Below, piece after piece: positions 42,293 to 53,872 of a DNA stretch of 64,000 nt. How positions within the stretch are numbered: position 1 is the first letter of the stretch; the number at the start of each line of letters is the position of its first letter. The position numbers and the translations under genes were made by a program. Origin of the DNA: Trichosporon coremiiforme (taxonomy: Eukaryota; Basidiomycota; Tremellomycetes; Trichosporonales; Trichosporonaceae). The stretch is from the NCBI GenBank assembly GCA_039545355.1, contig BCJJ01000016.1:496001-560000 (forward strand), written 5' to 3'. The notes beneath the pieces are model-generated. The model was not told the DNA's origin. It ran no database searches and saw only the letters and a list, made by a program, of their open reading frames with translations.

Positions 42293-45200
42293 ATGGCCAG
42301 CCTGCACGCAGCAGAGACCAAGCGCGAGGGCCGCACCCCGCCCCCGGCGCCCAGCGCCGCGTACGCTAAGAGGTGAGTTTTAAGTTCGACAGGACCGTCA
42401 CCGGTTATGCCTGCTGCGGGCACGACATTTGTCATGTCTTCCTCGCTCTTCCGAAAGGTGTCCAAGCGACAAGAGAACCTCACGTTCTTTAGACGAAAGG
42501 AACCCCCATGCTTCGTCATGCCGTCGCCCACGAAACCCCGGCTGCCGAGGCTGCTGATTCCGCTGCTCGCGTGGACAATGGCGGCTGGCCATTTCGCAGC
42601 ACAGAATCCCGCAATGACCCATTGTCACTTGTCACCTTAGATGGCGGTCAGCCTGTGCACTGGTGATCAGCCAAAGTCTTTTCCGCATTGCCTTCTGTGC
42701 GCTCGTGGCCCACACCCACAGCCCACGGGGTCCTCCGCTACGCGAACTACGTCGCGGGAGACGCTCCACTCTAAGTGCACCTTGGACTGGACGGCGGCAT
42801 CCTGGGCCGCCTTCTTCCAGACCTGTGCCCTCCACCGGCTCTTCCTTCCGTCCACAACACCACATGAAGTACTGTACTAACTCTTACAGGGCGCGCGAGA
42901 TCATTGAGGACGAGACTGGCTTTTCCCTTGACAGTGCCACCAGAGGCAGACCGAGGGCTGGGTAAGTGCAAGCTCGCAATCCAGCGACAACCAGCTGACC
43001 GTTCCCGCAGAACATTGCCCTCGTCATTTCAGGAGCGCGAGATGGCAGACAACTCGAAGCAGTCTTCTCCCCAACGCACCTCGGCTCTGCAGCCTGCCTA
43101 TCTCCCTCAGCGTCCCTCCCTGCGCCACGCCACCTCATCGGCTCCCGCTCTCGAGCACGAGCATCCTCGCCAGCGCTCAGGCTCGACTTCGGAGGTCAAC
43201 ACTGCCTTCGCTTCGTCGGCCTTCTCCAATGCCTGGTTAGCCAACCCTGGCCAGGCTGGCGCCAAGTCGCCTCTGGGACGTGGAGGAGATGACTACATGG
43301 AGACTCCCGTTTCCAATGACCTCAACTTCAGCACCCTCGACTACCTTGGACTCGCCGACACTAGTGCCAGCGACGACATGGGCCCCGCGAGCATCTCGGA
43401 ACTTCGGAGCCAGCACCGTCGGGCGATTGACGCGCAAGGACCCGCCAGCCGAATTCGTGCTTCGACCGTTTCAAACGTCAACCGTCCCTTTAGGCCCAGC
43501 GTAACCTCGGCTTTTGACGATGCACCCAACAGTCTCGCGAATGCCTTCGAGCAGGTCTCCATCTACGACCAACTTCTTCCCTCGGCCCAGATTGGAGGAG
43601 GCGGGTTCCCCAGCGGCTCTCTCCTCCACCCCAAGGTTGCTGCCGCTCGCGGCGAAGCTAGCAGACCTCGCGCGACGACAATCGGTTCCCTCGACAACAT
43701 CTCTGGTCGCGGTGGCCTCCGCGGCTTCCTCTCGAGCATCCCCCAGTCGCCCCTGCAGGGCGAGTACGCTGGTAACTCGGCGTTTGGCGACGCTTCTCGC
43801 TTCGGCTACCCTCCCCGTTCCAGGTCGGACCGCGACTTGACGCGTTCGCGCGAGGGTTCCCGTGACCTGCGTGGTCACCGCCTGTCAATCTCGTCGCAAA
43901 ACTCTAGGACTGGTACGCCTGATAACGCCGGGTCTTCCACTCCTCAGATGCCTACCCGCTCCCTGTGGATTGGAAATCTCGACGTGAACGCCACTAGCGA
44001 GGCTCTTCTTCGCGTCTTCTCGTCTTACGGTGCAATCGAGAGCCTTCGCATGCTTCCGGAGAAGACTTGCGCTTTTGTGAACTTTATGGACAAGGCGGAC
44101 GCCGTTCGCGCCCGTGACGACGTTTTAAACCGTCTCGGTGGCCAGGTCCCAGAGCTCTCTGAGACTGCCCCTGTTCGTATTGGCTTTGGCAAGATCGACT
44201 CTGCCCCCACTGGTCCCACCACGAGCACCGTCGCCCCCGCCCCGCCAGGTCTGGTCTTTACCAACGGCCAGATCACCATCACTCAGACCCAGCCGAGTGC
44301 CGGTGGTGCTGCCGCTCCTGGCCCTGACGCGGCCGGAGACCAGAGTGCCCTCCCGACGCGTGCCCTCTGGATTGGAAGCATTCCTAGCACGACCTCTTCC
44401 GCTACCCTCCTCCAGATCTTCTCGCCCTTTGGTCCCGTCGAGTCTGCTCGCGTTTTGACCCACAAGTCTTGCGGATTTGTCAACTTTGAGCGCCTTGATT
44501 CGGCTATCTCGGCCCGTAACGCTCTGAACGGCCGCGACATTCTTGGCTCGGACATTGGACCCATCCGTATTGGCTTTGCGCGTGTTCCTACCAAGTCGCC
44601 TCAGATTGGTGGCCCAGAGCCCGAGGAGGGGTCTTCCCCTGCCAAGCTCGGCGAGGGTCTCAACACCGTTCGCGGTGCGACTGCTGTCACGACTGAGCAG
44701 CAGTTATCGACTGAGGGTGGCGGCGTTGAGAACTACCGCTCGCAGCTTGTTCTCGACCTCGTCAAGCAGGGTGTCCATGAGCAGGTCCTGGAGCGCGGTC
44801 TCGCTCCCGATGGTGCCGTGTCTGAGCAGCAGATGATCATGCAGGTGCTCAGCGGAAGCAGGGAAGAGGAGGAGGAAGACGTTCGCGCCGCGGCCGAGGT
44901 CCGCCCTCCTGTCACCTACTACACTACTATTCCGATCATTGGCGACAGGCAGAGCATGCGCCGCTTCGATGTCTCTCGCCTTCGCGAGTTACGCAAGCGT
45001 CTCGATTCGGGTTCGGCTTCGCAGGAGGATGTCGACACTATCACCCGCGACCTCATGGAGGACTCTGCTGATCTCTCGTCCGACTACATCGGCAACACGG
45101 TCATCCAGAAACTCTACGAGCGAACTAGCCCCGACTTACGCCGCCAGATGCTGGAACGCATTGCCCCGCACCTTGCCATGATCGGCATCCACAAGAATGG

Positions 45201-46464
45201 CACCTGGGCTGCGCAGAAGATCATCGAGTGCGCCACGACCGACGAGGAGAAGGACCTGATCACTCTGAACCTGCGTCCGTTTGCGCCGCCCCTCATGTGC
45301 GACTCTCTCGGCAACTATGTGTGCGCCGGTACTCTCCGCTTTGGTGCCCCCTACAGCGACTACGTTTACGATGCGATGATCGACCGTATGTGGGACATTG
45401 CCCAAAACCGCTTCGGTGCCCGCTGCATGCGCACCTGCCTCGAGTCGCCTCATACGACGCTCTATCAGAAGAAGAGGATTGCGACGTCGGTCATTCTCAA
45501 CTCGATCCCGCTCGCCACCAACCCCAACGGTGCCCTCCTCCTGACCTGGCTCGTGGAGCAGTCCAACCTTCCCGGTCGCTACGGTCTGCTGGCGAACCGC
45601 TTCGCACCGCACGTTGCTCACCTGTGCACGCACAAGCTAGCTTCGCTCACCGTGCTCCGTATCATCAACCAGACGACCGAGCCCGCTGCCGCGACTACGC
45701 TTCTCCAGACCATCTTCCATTCGCCCAACGACCAGATTCTCACCGAGATTCTAGGCGACGCTTCGAACGGCTCGCAGGTGATTGGCAAGATCCTCGCCGT
45801 CAGCTCGATCTCAAAGGAGGAGAAGCCAAAGTTGCTCGAGGCCGTCCGACGTGTCCTGCCCAGCATCAAGGCGGCTAGCACGTCGCCCTACCGCCGCCTC
45901 CTCGAGGAGGTCGGTCTCCCCATTCCTCAGAGCAGCTACCAGCGCTCAAACTCGACGGGCCCTGCTAGCACTCAGGCTGTCCCAATGGCTGCCGCTGGTT
46001 GGCAGCAGGGATACCAGGCGCAGTTGGGTTTCGCCCCCGTCATGAACCCGGGCTTCCCTCAGCCTCTTGCGCAGACCATCTCGCCTCTTCTGATTCCCCA
46101 GAACATGGCTCTCGGTCAGGCCATGCGCGCTGGTTCGCCGCCGAACGGCAGCGCCCAGCCCCACACCCCTCGCCAGGCGCAGCGCGGCCGCATGAGCCCC
46201 ATTTCCCAGATGCTCTCGCCCGGTTCGGACCCTTTCAATCCTGTAAGCTTTTACTATCAGAGCACTTTAGCTGACATACAGTTTGCATCTCCTAGCATTG
46301 ACGTTCCATACATGCAGAGCCCCGGCATGGCTCTTCCCGTGCGCGGCAACCAGTCGCTCTCGTTCGACTCTCAGGCGAATGTGGGCGGTCTCGGTATCCT
46401 CCCCAACCAGCCCTACTACCAGCAGGGTGGTCCGGGAATGTACGCGCAGACCGGGTTTCAGTGA
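42293..46464 (+). CDS. RRM-PUF RNA-binding protein, Jsn1/Puf1-Puf2 type
   Basis: Post-transcriptional regulator combining RRMs and Pumilio repeats. Exon 1 (42293-42372) encodes MASLHAAETKREGRTPPPAP up to AYAKR. A 517-nt intron follows to 42889, then AREIIEDETGFSLDSATRG, a 49-nt intron, and the long exon beginning TLPSSFQEREMADNS. RRM1 is TRSLWIGNLDVNATSEALLR with CAFVNFMDKADAV. RRM2 is TRALWIGSIPSTTSSATLLQ with CGFVNFERLDSAI. Pumilio repeats follow IGNTVIQKLYERTS, including IGIHKNGTWAAQKIIECATT, MCDSLGNYVCAGTLRFGAP and NRFGARCMRTCLES. The Gln/Pro-rich tail contains a 39-nt possible intron (46243-46281). Yeast Jsn1/Puf1 and Puf2 share two RRM-like units plus degenerate PUF repeats, and bind mRNAs for membrane-associated proteins. 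Confidence 0.9.
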
Positions 46465-47295
46465 ACTAAACAACAAGACATCGAATAATCAAGCAACACA
46501 ACAACGCAAGCCAAGACGAGGACGGGGGCAGCAGTGACAAGTGGGAAACGCCGGACGTTGACCTCGCCACATCTCAATTTACAGCAAATCAAAGAAACCA
46601 TCGAGGTCGTTCACGCCCCGTTTCCATTTCTCCTCTCTCAACAGTATAGATTTTTCTCTCTTCCTCTCTTATATATAGGGTGTATAGCAAAAGCCAGCGA
46701 AGCGAGAAGTTGAAGCCAGACTGCCAACACAGACTGCTGTGCATGCATAGAAGTAGCTGTGGCCTCCTCCCGATCCCACTGGGCTGGCCCACTGCAGCAT
46801 CAGGCCGAGTAACTTTAGCAGCCGGTCCGCACCCAGTCTCGCGGGGAGGCGATGAGCGGTCTCCCAATCGGCAACCTTGTAAGCTCAAGTGGCGATGCGG
46901 CCCATGGTCGGGAACCAGGCGGTCCGCGAGCATCACGCCTGTCACGCCGCGCCTGCTTACGCCAGCGCCAATGCCCGTCCATCAGTGCAGAGCTTGGACC
47001 CGGACGCCGGCTAGCCACCACCACTTGGACCCGTCGTCCATCGTCTTAGGAAGTTGCCACCCATATCCTCCGCCGTGCACGGTGTGAGCGGGCCATAGCT
47101 CTCAGCTAGCAAAGCAAGCAGAGCTAAGGTCTGGGAAGAAAGTGATCGCGCGCAAGATGAATGGCCATGTCGCGTGATCAACTCTGCATATCACGCACCA
47201 GATTGCCCGATGTGGGAACGGACGAGCGCACTATCGGCTGACTCTGACTCTCCCACGCGTCCGTTTCTCCAAGACACGGCCATTAGCGCGCGCGT

Positions 47296-47357
47296 CTCAC
47301 TGGTCTCACCGGTCTCGCTGGTCTCGCTGGTCTCGCTGGTCTCGCTGGTCTCACCAT
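47296..47357. repeat. 9-bp tandem repeat, about seven units
   Basis: Units of CTCGCTGGT, with CTCACTGGT and CTCACCGGT variants at the left. The middle four units are identical, so recent slippage or unequal exchange is likely. Confidence 0.85.
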
Positions 47358-47625
47358 ATATGTCCACTTCATTTCAGCGGGCCACGATGCGACAGCCGAC
47401 AGCCGTTCTTCACTCCGCACGCGTCGGACGCCGGACGCGTCTCGCACATGAGCACACGACGCCTAGCCACGCGCACGCTCTCATACCCCAGGCATGCCGG
47501 GCACATTCTTTGTTCACTCTTGCATCACAGAAACAATCCAGAAGCAGGACTCTACGAGCCTGCGGGGTAGTAGACCGGCGGACCGGGGACGACCATACTC
47601 CGAGCCGTGTGCCAAGCGACGAGCC

Positions 47626-47646
47626 TGTAGTAGTAGTAGTAGTAGT
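47626..47646. repeat. (GTA)7 trinucleotide microsatellite
   Basis: Seven consecutive GTA/TAG units between convergent genes. Non-coding and possibly length-variable. Confidence 0.85.
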
Positions 47647-48070
47647 ACTCTATAAGAAAGGAAAAAAGAGATGGAACAGTGGGAGAGAGAAAAGGGATAT
47701 CATGGGTACTACTGTATCTGCTTCACTGCTTGGCTCTGGCTCGTGCGGGTCGTCGGTTGGTCCGGGGGAATTGGTGAGGTCATAAGGAAAAGGGGGACGG
47801 GTGCGTGGGTGTTGGTGGGGGGATGTGCGGGTTGGTGTGCGCGTTGTTTAAGTGTAAATGGTGAGAGAGAAAAAAGTTAATCAGAGGGAGGCATCGAAGG
47901 GAAAGAAAAATAATCAAGGTATATATAAACGACACACACACCGGGAACATGTAGACGAGAGATGATGTAGACCCTCAACGCGACGCCGCGACGAACGACT
48001 AGAGCCGGGAATAAGCGTTAAGAGAGAAAAGAGTAAGAGCAAAATGAATGATTCAAAGAAACGAGCGTCT

Positions 48071-48870
48071 TTAAAGAACGACACATCTCTTCTTCTTGGG
48101 CGAAGTGGGAGGCTCGAGGGCGGCGACGATAGCCTGTCAAGTTAGTTAGGTTGCATGGCGCCTAAACTCACCTCGTCGAAGACGTTCTTGAGACCTCGCT
48201 GGGTCAGGGCCGAGCACTCGACGTACTTGACGGCACCGAGTTCACGAGCCAAACGCTCACCCTGCTCCGTGGTGATGGGGCGCTGCTTTTGGCGGGCAAG
48301 CTTGTCGAGGTGGCCCTGGTCATCACGAAGATCGACCTGAGTACCGACGATAAGGCAGGGGACACCCGGGCAGTGGTGGTGGACCTCGGGGAACCACTTC
48401 TCCTTGACGTTCTCAAATGACGCTGGCGACGTTACACTGAAGCACACAAGGAACACATCCGTCTGAGGATACGACAGGGGTCGCAGCCTGTCGTAGTCCT
48501 CCTGACCAGCGGTATCGAACAGGCCCAGAGTGTAGGGATCCTCGCCGATCATGACCGTCACGGCGTCTACACGGGTCAGCGATCGATCCGTGGGCGTGGT
48601 CGCGGCCCGCCATGGCTCGAGTCATACTCACAGTTATCGAAAACCGTAGGGACATACTCTGACGGGAACTTGTTGGTCGTGTACGAAATGAGAAGACATG
48701 TCCTGGATGAGTCAGAATGAGGTGCGGGTTGTGCCTGTTGCCGCCCGTGCTAACCGGCATCGCCCCTCGGATGGAGGAGCGTTCGCTAGTCGGCGCGGCG
48801 TCTACAGCTTGATTCATACTCACTTGCCAACGGCACCGTCACCAACGACAACGCACTTGATGGTCTGCAT
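48071..48870 (-). CDS. CDC42: Rho-family GTPase Cdc42
   Basis: Small GTPase that sets cell polarity, budding or hyphal growth and cytokinesis at the plasma membrane, switched by GEFs and GAPs. The start at 48870 encodes [16 protein letters not shown], the P-loop. Exon 2 gives [20 protein letters not shown] with the switch I Thr, then FDN. Exon 3 begins YAVTVMIG and holds switch [40 protein letters not shown] and GTQVDLRDD (the TKxD-type guanine motif) follow. [20 protein letters not shown] spans the final intron. The end is a polybasic stretch KKKR and CAAX box CVVL. A terminal Leu predicts geranylgeranylation. About 191 residues, the normal length. [13 protein letters not shown] and the [10 protein letters not shown] segment distinguish it from Rac and Rho. 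Confidence 0.96.
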
Positions 48871-50861
48871 GACGCTGTCTCTGTTGTGAGCACATGGACA
48901 AGGTAGGGGGGGCGATTGAGATGGGATCGGGCGTTGTGTATTGTTTTGTGACACGGTGACGCCTAAAGCCTCAAAAGTTTGGAACTTCGCCGCTCGAAGC
49001 GGTGAGCACCCGAGAGCAAACCGTGCTTGGATTGGCGCGTCGATATTACTCAACGGCCAGGTCGCTATTGCTTCTGACGCGTACGCTACTCTAAGAGAAG
49101 TGACGGGTGAGGCACCGCCCCGACGGGGCCGAGCGCGGCATTGACCTAAGGAAAACACCTCCCCTTGACTGAGTGTAACGTGGCGTGCTCTGCCATGGAG
49201 CGACAAGCAGAGGGGGTGTCCGAGAGTCGAGCGGTGGCGGGGATGACCGCTGAAAGGAGAGAGACACGCGCGAGAGAGGATGTTGAAACGAACCTGGAAG
49301 AGGAAGATTAGGTCGCGGGGTGGTCGAGTGGGCCTGGAGAGATTAAGAGGGAAGGGGTGCGGCGTACTCGTATGGTCGATGTGGTCGGGCGAGGAAGGCC
49401 GTTGGGGGGGTGGGGATGCTGAGACCGGTGATCGACTTGGACTTGATGGATGTAAGCGATGATGTCGCGTGATTCAGACAAAGGATGGATGGTTGTAAAA
49501 GAGAGAAGAGGTCGAGGAAGAGTGGATGGATGGAGTGGGTGCAAGTGTGGATGGATGGATGGACGAGGGAGGCTGGCTGGCTGGCAGGCTGCCTGGGTGG
49601 GTGGGTGGGTGAGTGCTGGCTGGGAAGTGATTGCGGCCACGGTGAGGGTGCGCGCTGGCTGGGCTGGGTTGGTTGGCTGGGTGAGCTGAGCACAGCAGAG
49701 CCGCTGGCCGGCGAGGAGGGCGTGTATGGGTTGGGCTGGCGGCTCCTGGGTTGATTGACTGGCTGTACACTGGGCACGCTGGCTGGCTGGCCGGCGAACT
49801 AGCTTGCGAGCTGTCGAGCTGGCTTGGCTGGGCTGGAGACCGAGGAACAGAGGTCGAGGGTCGGCACAGGGAAAACGAGGGTTGGCCACCCAGTCACCCA
49901 GTCACCTCACCCAATCATCGCAGTGACCCCCTTTCCCCGGCACACACCCCTGCCCTGCCCGCCATGCCAGCCAGCGTCGAAACCATGCCCACGGCCACCA
50001 AACACGCGAACCTCCCCCCCCTTCCGTCCCTAATTAGTCCATATCCTAATCCATAGCCCCTGTCCGTGTATGCTGGCTTGCCTTCGTTTCTATTTGCTTG
50101 CTGCCGCATGCGTCTGGCAACCTTCGTACCTGCCACCTGACAGACTTGCGAAATGCGGCATGCACTCCAGCTGGAGCGCTTGCGCACTCCTCATGCTCCT
50201 GAACCCAAGCGCGATCGTGCGTCGTAACGGGTGCAAATCGCTCCGTTGGTCTGCTGTCCTCCTGGCGCCTGCTGACACACTCTTGCATGCTGGGACGCCG
50301 GGACGCCGGCACGCAGAGCATGGGACTGTTTGTCTCACAGCGTGTCAGGTGTGTCAGGAAGGACGCGGCGGACGCGACGGCCTGATGTTTCCTAGCCTAG
50401 CCGACTCTGGGCCTGTCTCGCTGAGACGGCCCCGCCCGATCCTCTGTCCACTGCGTCAACTGCGTGCATGGGTCGCGTCTCGATCTCGGTATTGTTTTAC
50501 GGCCTATTAGCGGAACCAATCCTTGCAATACACTGCGCTGCCGCCGCGGATTAATCGTCTCACCCCCTTTTTTCGTTCATTCCTTTTTCACTGCCGACTT
50601 TTCCTGCTTTTCTCCCGTTCCAGCGCCCCGATTAAAGTTTTGCTCCCGTCCTCGATAGTCATGTTCCCAACTCTAATTTTTTGATGCCGCTAGACGCGCA
50701 GAAGCATGTATGCCACGTGCCACCCCTGACTGATGATTCAGAAATCTCTGGCGCTGGCCGGAAGTGGAGGTCGATAACATTTCCGTACGAACCAGCCAGA
50801 ACGACGTCACTACATCAATCCTTCCTCCATTGTTCCGCGTACTTCTTGTCGATCACCAGCC
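48871..50861. other. divergent upstream region of CDC42 and GPN1
   Basis: About 2 kb between two start codons facing outward. It contains a GGCTGG/GGGTGG-rich low-complexity segment (listed separately), which produces long but spurious open frames. The region near GPN1 is C/T-rich. No gene is supported. Confidence 0.45.
49530..49850. repeat. GGCTGG/GGTGGGTG low-complexity tract upstream of CDC42
   Basis: Imperfect runs of GGCTGG and GGGTGG, including TGGATGGATGGATGG and a GGTGGGTGGGTGGGTG run near 49597-49611. Closely spaced G-triplets on the plus strand make a G-quadruplex possible. On the minus strand this becomes the C-rich sense strand of the CDC42 upstream region. Confidence 0.7.
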
Positions 50862-52293
50862 ATGGCAGAGACGTCAAAAGACACCCAACAGCCTCAAACG
50901 ACTCAGGCAAATGCCCCTGCTGCGTCCTCCTCTTCCGCTGCTACCGATGCTTCCTCGTCAGCACCTGCCGCCGGTAACAAGCAGCCGATGACAGTTCTTG
51001 TCATCGGCATGGCCGGATCTGTGAGTCACCTCAGCCTGCTCTCAACACTTTCGCTAATTGCTCGTAGGGAAAGACTACATTGATGCAGCGCATCAACTCG
51101 TATCTACACACGGAGCAGAAGCCGGCGTACATCGTCAACCTCGACCCGGCCGTGAGCCACATGGGTTACTCGGCGAACATCGACATTCGGGACACGGTCG
51201 ATTACAAGGAGGTTATGAAGCAGTACAATCTTGGACCGAACGGTGGTATCATGACTGCGCTCAACCTGTTCACGACGAAGTTTGACCAGGTGCTCGGTTT
51301 TGTGGAGAAGCGCGCGGAGTCGGTCGAGTGAGTCTTACGATCCTCCGAGGGCTTCATGCTCCTCGTCAAGGTACACCATGGTCTGCGTGCTGATTCGATT
51401 CAGCTACATTCTCGTCGACACACCAGGACAGATTGAGATCTTCACCTGGTCCGCCTCCGGTGCGATTATCACGGACGCTATTGCATCCTCTCTGCCGACG
51501 TGCGTTGCGTATGTCATCGACACGCCGCGGACGACTGCCCCAGCGACTTTCATGAGCAACATGCTCTACGCATGCTCGTGAGTACCCTTTGCCTTCCTGA
51601 TCGGTGCTAACTCTCAGTATCCTATACAAGACACGCCTTCCCTTCATCCTCGTGTTCAACAAGGTGGACGTCGAGCCGTGCGACTTCGCCAAGGAGTGGA
51701 TGGCCGACTTTGAGAAGTTCCAGGCGGCGCTCGAGGAGCGAGGACGGGACGAGAACGGAGAGAACTACATGAACTCGCTGATGAGCTCGATGTCGCTCGT
51801 TCTCGACGAGTTTTACAACAACCTCCGCGCCGTCGGCGTCTCGGCCATGACAGGCGAGGGCATGAAGGAGCTGTTCGAGGCCGTCGAGTCGTGCCGGAAG
51901 GAGTATGAAGAGTGAGTGCTACGCCAGCTTTGTTGGCCGCAATGCTCTAAGCTAACAAACAGGGACTACAAGCCGGAGCTCGACCGCCTGAAGGCGGACA
52001 AGGAGGCGAAGGCGGCGGCCGCGAAGCAGGGCCACCTCGAGCGCATGCTCAAGGATATGGGCGTCAAGGACAAGCCGAAGAACCCCTTCGGACCGCACGT
52101 GCGCAACGACCGCGCGGACGCGCTGTTTGACGATGAGGGCGGTGACCCCGAGGACGAGCGCGACCCGGAGGAGGAGGAGGCGATCCGGCGCCAGATGGAG
52201 CTCGAGGAGGAGGCTGAGCACCACATGACGCTTGGTGCTGGAGACATCGTGGAGGACGACATCATCCAGGTCGACCCCCAGACCCGATCGTAG
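50862..52293 (+). CDS. GPN1: GPN-loop GTPase 1 (Npa3 type)
   Basis: GTPase needed for assembly and nuclear import of RNA polymerase II, working as a dimer with Gpn2/Gpn3. The start [20 protein letters not shown] is followed by a Ser/Ala-rich tail. [11 protein letters not shown] is split by an intron from [13 protein letters not shown] (P-loop). [20 protein letters not shown] and [18 protein letters not shown] contain the Gly-Pro-Asn loop that names the family. After two short introns, [20 protein letters not shown] (G3) is followed by [20 protein letters not shown] (NKxD). [20 protein letters not shown] is the SA(M) motif. The last exon is charged ([20 protein letters not shown]) and ends VDPQTRS. 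Total of about 400 residues, typical of GPN1. Upstream of, and in the same orientation as, the guanylate kinase gene. Confidence 0.94.
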
Positions 52294-52797
52294 ATTGTAT
52301 GTATATGTTTTCCTTGGTGGTGGGCTATGAGCGCGTAGAGTGGTCTTGGCTTGATAGGTGCGGATAGCGCACATTGCGCGGGGTGAGGAGGTATTACTAG
52401 TTTCGGCCGCGTCCAGTCCCCAGCATGTCGACCCAGCCCAACGCACCATCTGTAGCCTTTCTGAGCAAAACGCCTCTTCTCTGTGCACTGCAGTAACCCT
52501 GAGAGAAGCTCTTCTGCAGGCCATCCAGCAGCGAGAGATAAGCCAGATAAGCACACCACGCAGCGCCACTCCGTGGGCTCCATCCGTGAGCTAGGGTGGG
52601 GCCGGCCAGTTGAAGGGTGATCGGCGCGGAAGAATCTCGGAACAGGGCCGTTCCCGCCAACGACGCCACGGGGTAACAAAGTTGATCGCGCCTGCGTCCC
52701 AGCTCGGCGTGAGCGTGATTTTCTGAAGTTTACGTTTGAGCACTTCTGGCACCAGCCTCTTTTCACGATTCTCCGACCTACCCAGATCCTTCGCGCC
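52294..52797. other. intergenic between GPN1 and GUK1
   Basis: 504 bp between two genes in the same orientation, so 3' UTR of GPN1 and promoter of GUK1. No further feature was seen. Confidence 0.45.
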
Positions 52798-53819
52798 ATG
52801 TCGCCCATTAACGCGAGCGTGCTTGACCGCGTAAGTACGGTGAAGGTTGAGCTCTGTGCCCCTCCAGTTTACACTCATCAAACTCCCTCCCCCTCCATGT
52901 TTTGGTTTCCGTCTACGCCCGGTCATCAATGCCAAGTCGTGTCGCGCCCCAGCGCAACCACACCCAGAGCTATAGTGAACGAGGATGAGCTGACCCCAGC
53001 CCCTGGTCATCTGCGGCCCCTCCGGCACCGGCAAGTCGACCCTCCTGAAGTCGCTCTTCGCCAAGTACCCCGATGCGTTCGGCTTCAGTGTGTCGCACAC
53101 GACGCGCTCGCCCCGTGCCGGCGAGGTCGACGGCCGCGACTACCACTTCACGACCAAGGAGGACTTCATGACGCGCGTTGAGCGGGAGGAGTTCCTCGAG
53201 TGGGCCCAGTTCGGCGGTAACTGGTGAGTGCATTCCCGTCCGTGCCGATCAGGCATGGGCGACGAGCCGCAGAGTCTCGTGCCGTTTATGCCGCAGACTT
53301 AGCAGACAGAGCGGGGCTAGTGATGAAGCTGGGCCTCAATGGTCCTGGTTTACTGATCCGCCGCTGGATGGAGGGATGGCGGGACACAAGTGACACTCAG
53401 CCCGGACTCACGCTGACATCAGCTACGGCACGACCTTCGCTGCCCTCCGCGCCCTGGCGCCGAAGCGCTGCATCCTCGACATCGAGCTGCAGGGCGTGAA
53501 GCAGCTCCACGTCGCGGCGCCGAAACAGGACCCGCCCCTCAACCCCGTCTTCCTCTTCCTCGCGCCGCCGTCGATCGACCACCTCAAGTCCCGTCTCCGC
53601 GGACGCGGCACCGAGACCGACGACTCGATGACTAAGAGGCTAGCGGCCGCCAAGGCCGAGATCGAGCACGCCATCTCGGGCGCGCACGACCTGGTTATTG
53701 TCAATGACGATCTGGAGCGCGCTGGCCGCATGCTCGAGGCCGTCGCTATCGGCGCCCCGGGGTGGGAGCAGGTTGGCGACGAGCTCCCCGCCCTCGACGT
53801 TACGGAGCTCGTCCTTTAG
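52798..53819 (+). CDS. GUK1: guanylate kinase
   Basis: Phosphorylates GMP to GDP with ATP, an essential cytosolic step in GTP and dGTP supply. Exon 1 encodes [12 protein letters not shown] long first intron of about 170 nt follows, then [20 protein letters not shown] with the P-loop [29 protein letters not shown] and [16 protein letters not shown] form the GMP-binding lobe (conserved SxTTRxxRxGEVxGxDYxF). A second long intron is followed by [20 protein letters not shown], completing the NxYGTxxxxV pattern. ELQGVKQLH follows (family: DIDxQGV). [20 protein letters not shown] is the lid region. [14 protein letters not shown] and [12 protein letters not shown] complete the fold. About 200 residues, normal for Guk1. 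The stop lies only 53 bp from the stop of the convergent Cwf19 gene. Confidence 0.95.
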
Positions 53820-53872
53820 GTTAGAATTGGGTAATAATGCATTTCTTAGACTACGCTTGGCTATGGTTGATG

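Larger units (their letters stand above)
46465..48070. other. intergenic between convergent PUF and CDC42 genes
   Basis: Holds both 3' UTRs. It includes a 9-bp tandem repeat (47296-47357) and a GTA trinucleotide run (47626-47646), listed separately, and an A/G-rich stretch at 47840-47930. No gene is supported. Confidence 0.45.

Noticed and set aside
49308..49889. 193-codon Pro/Ser/His-rich frame opposite the G-rich tract
   Set aside because: The protein is a translation of the GGCTGG/GGGTGG low-complexity repeat (PPTQPAHP-type), and other frames over the repeat are equally open.
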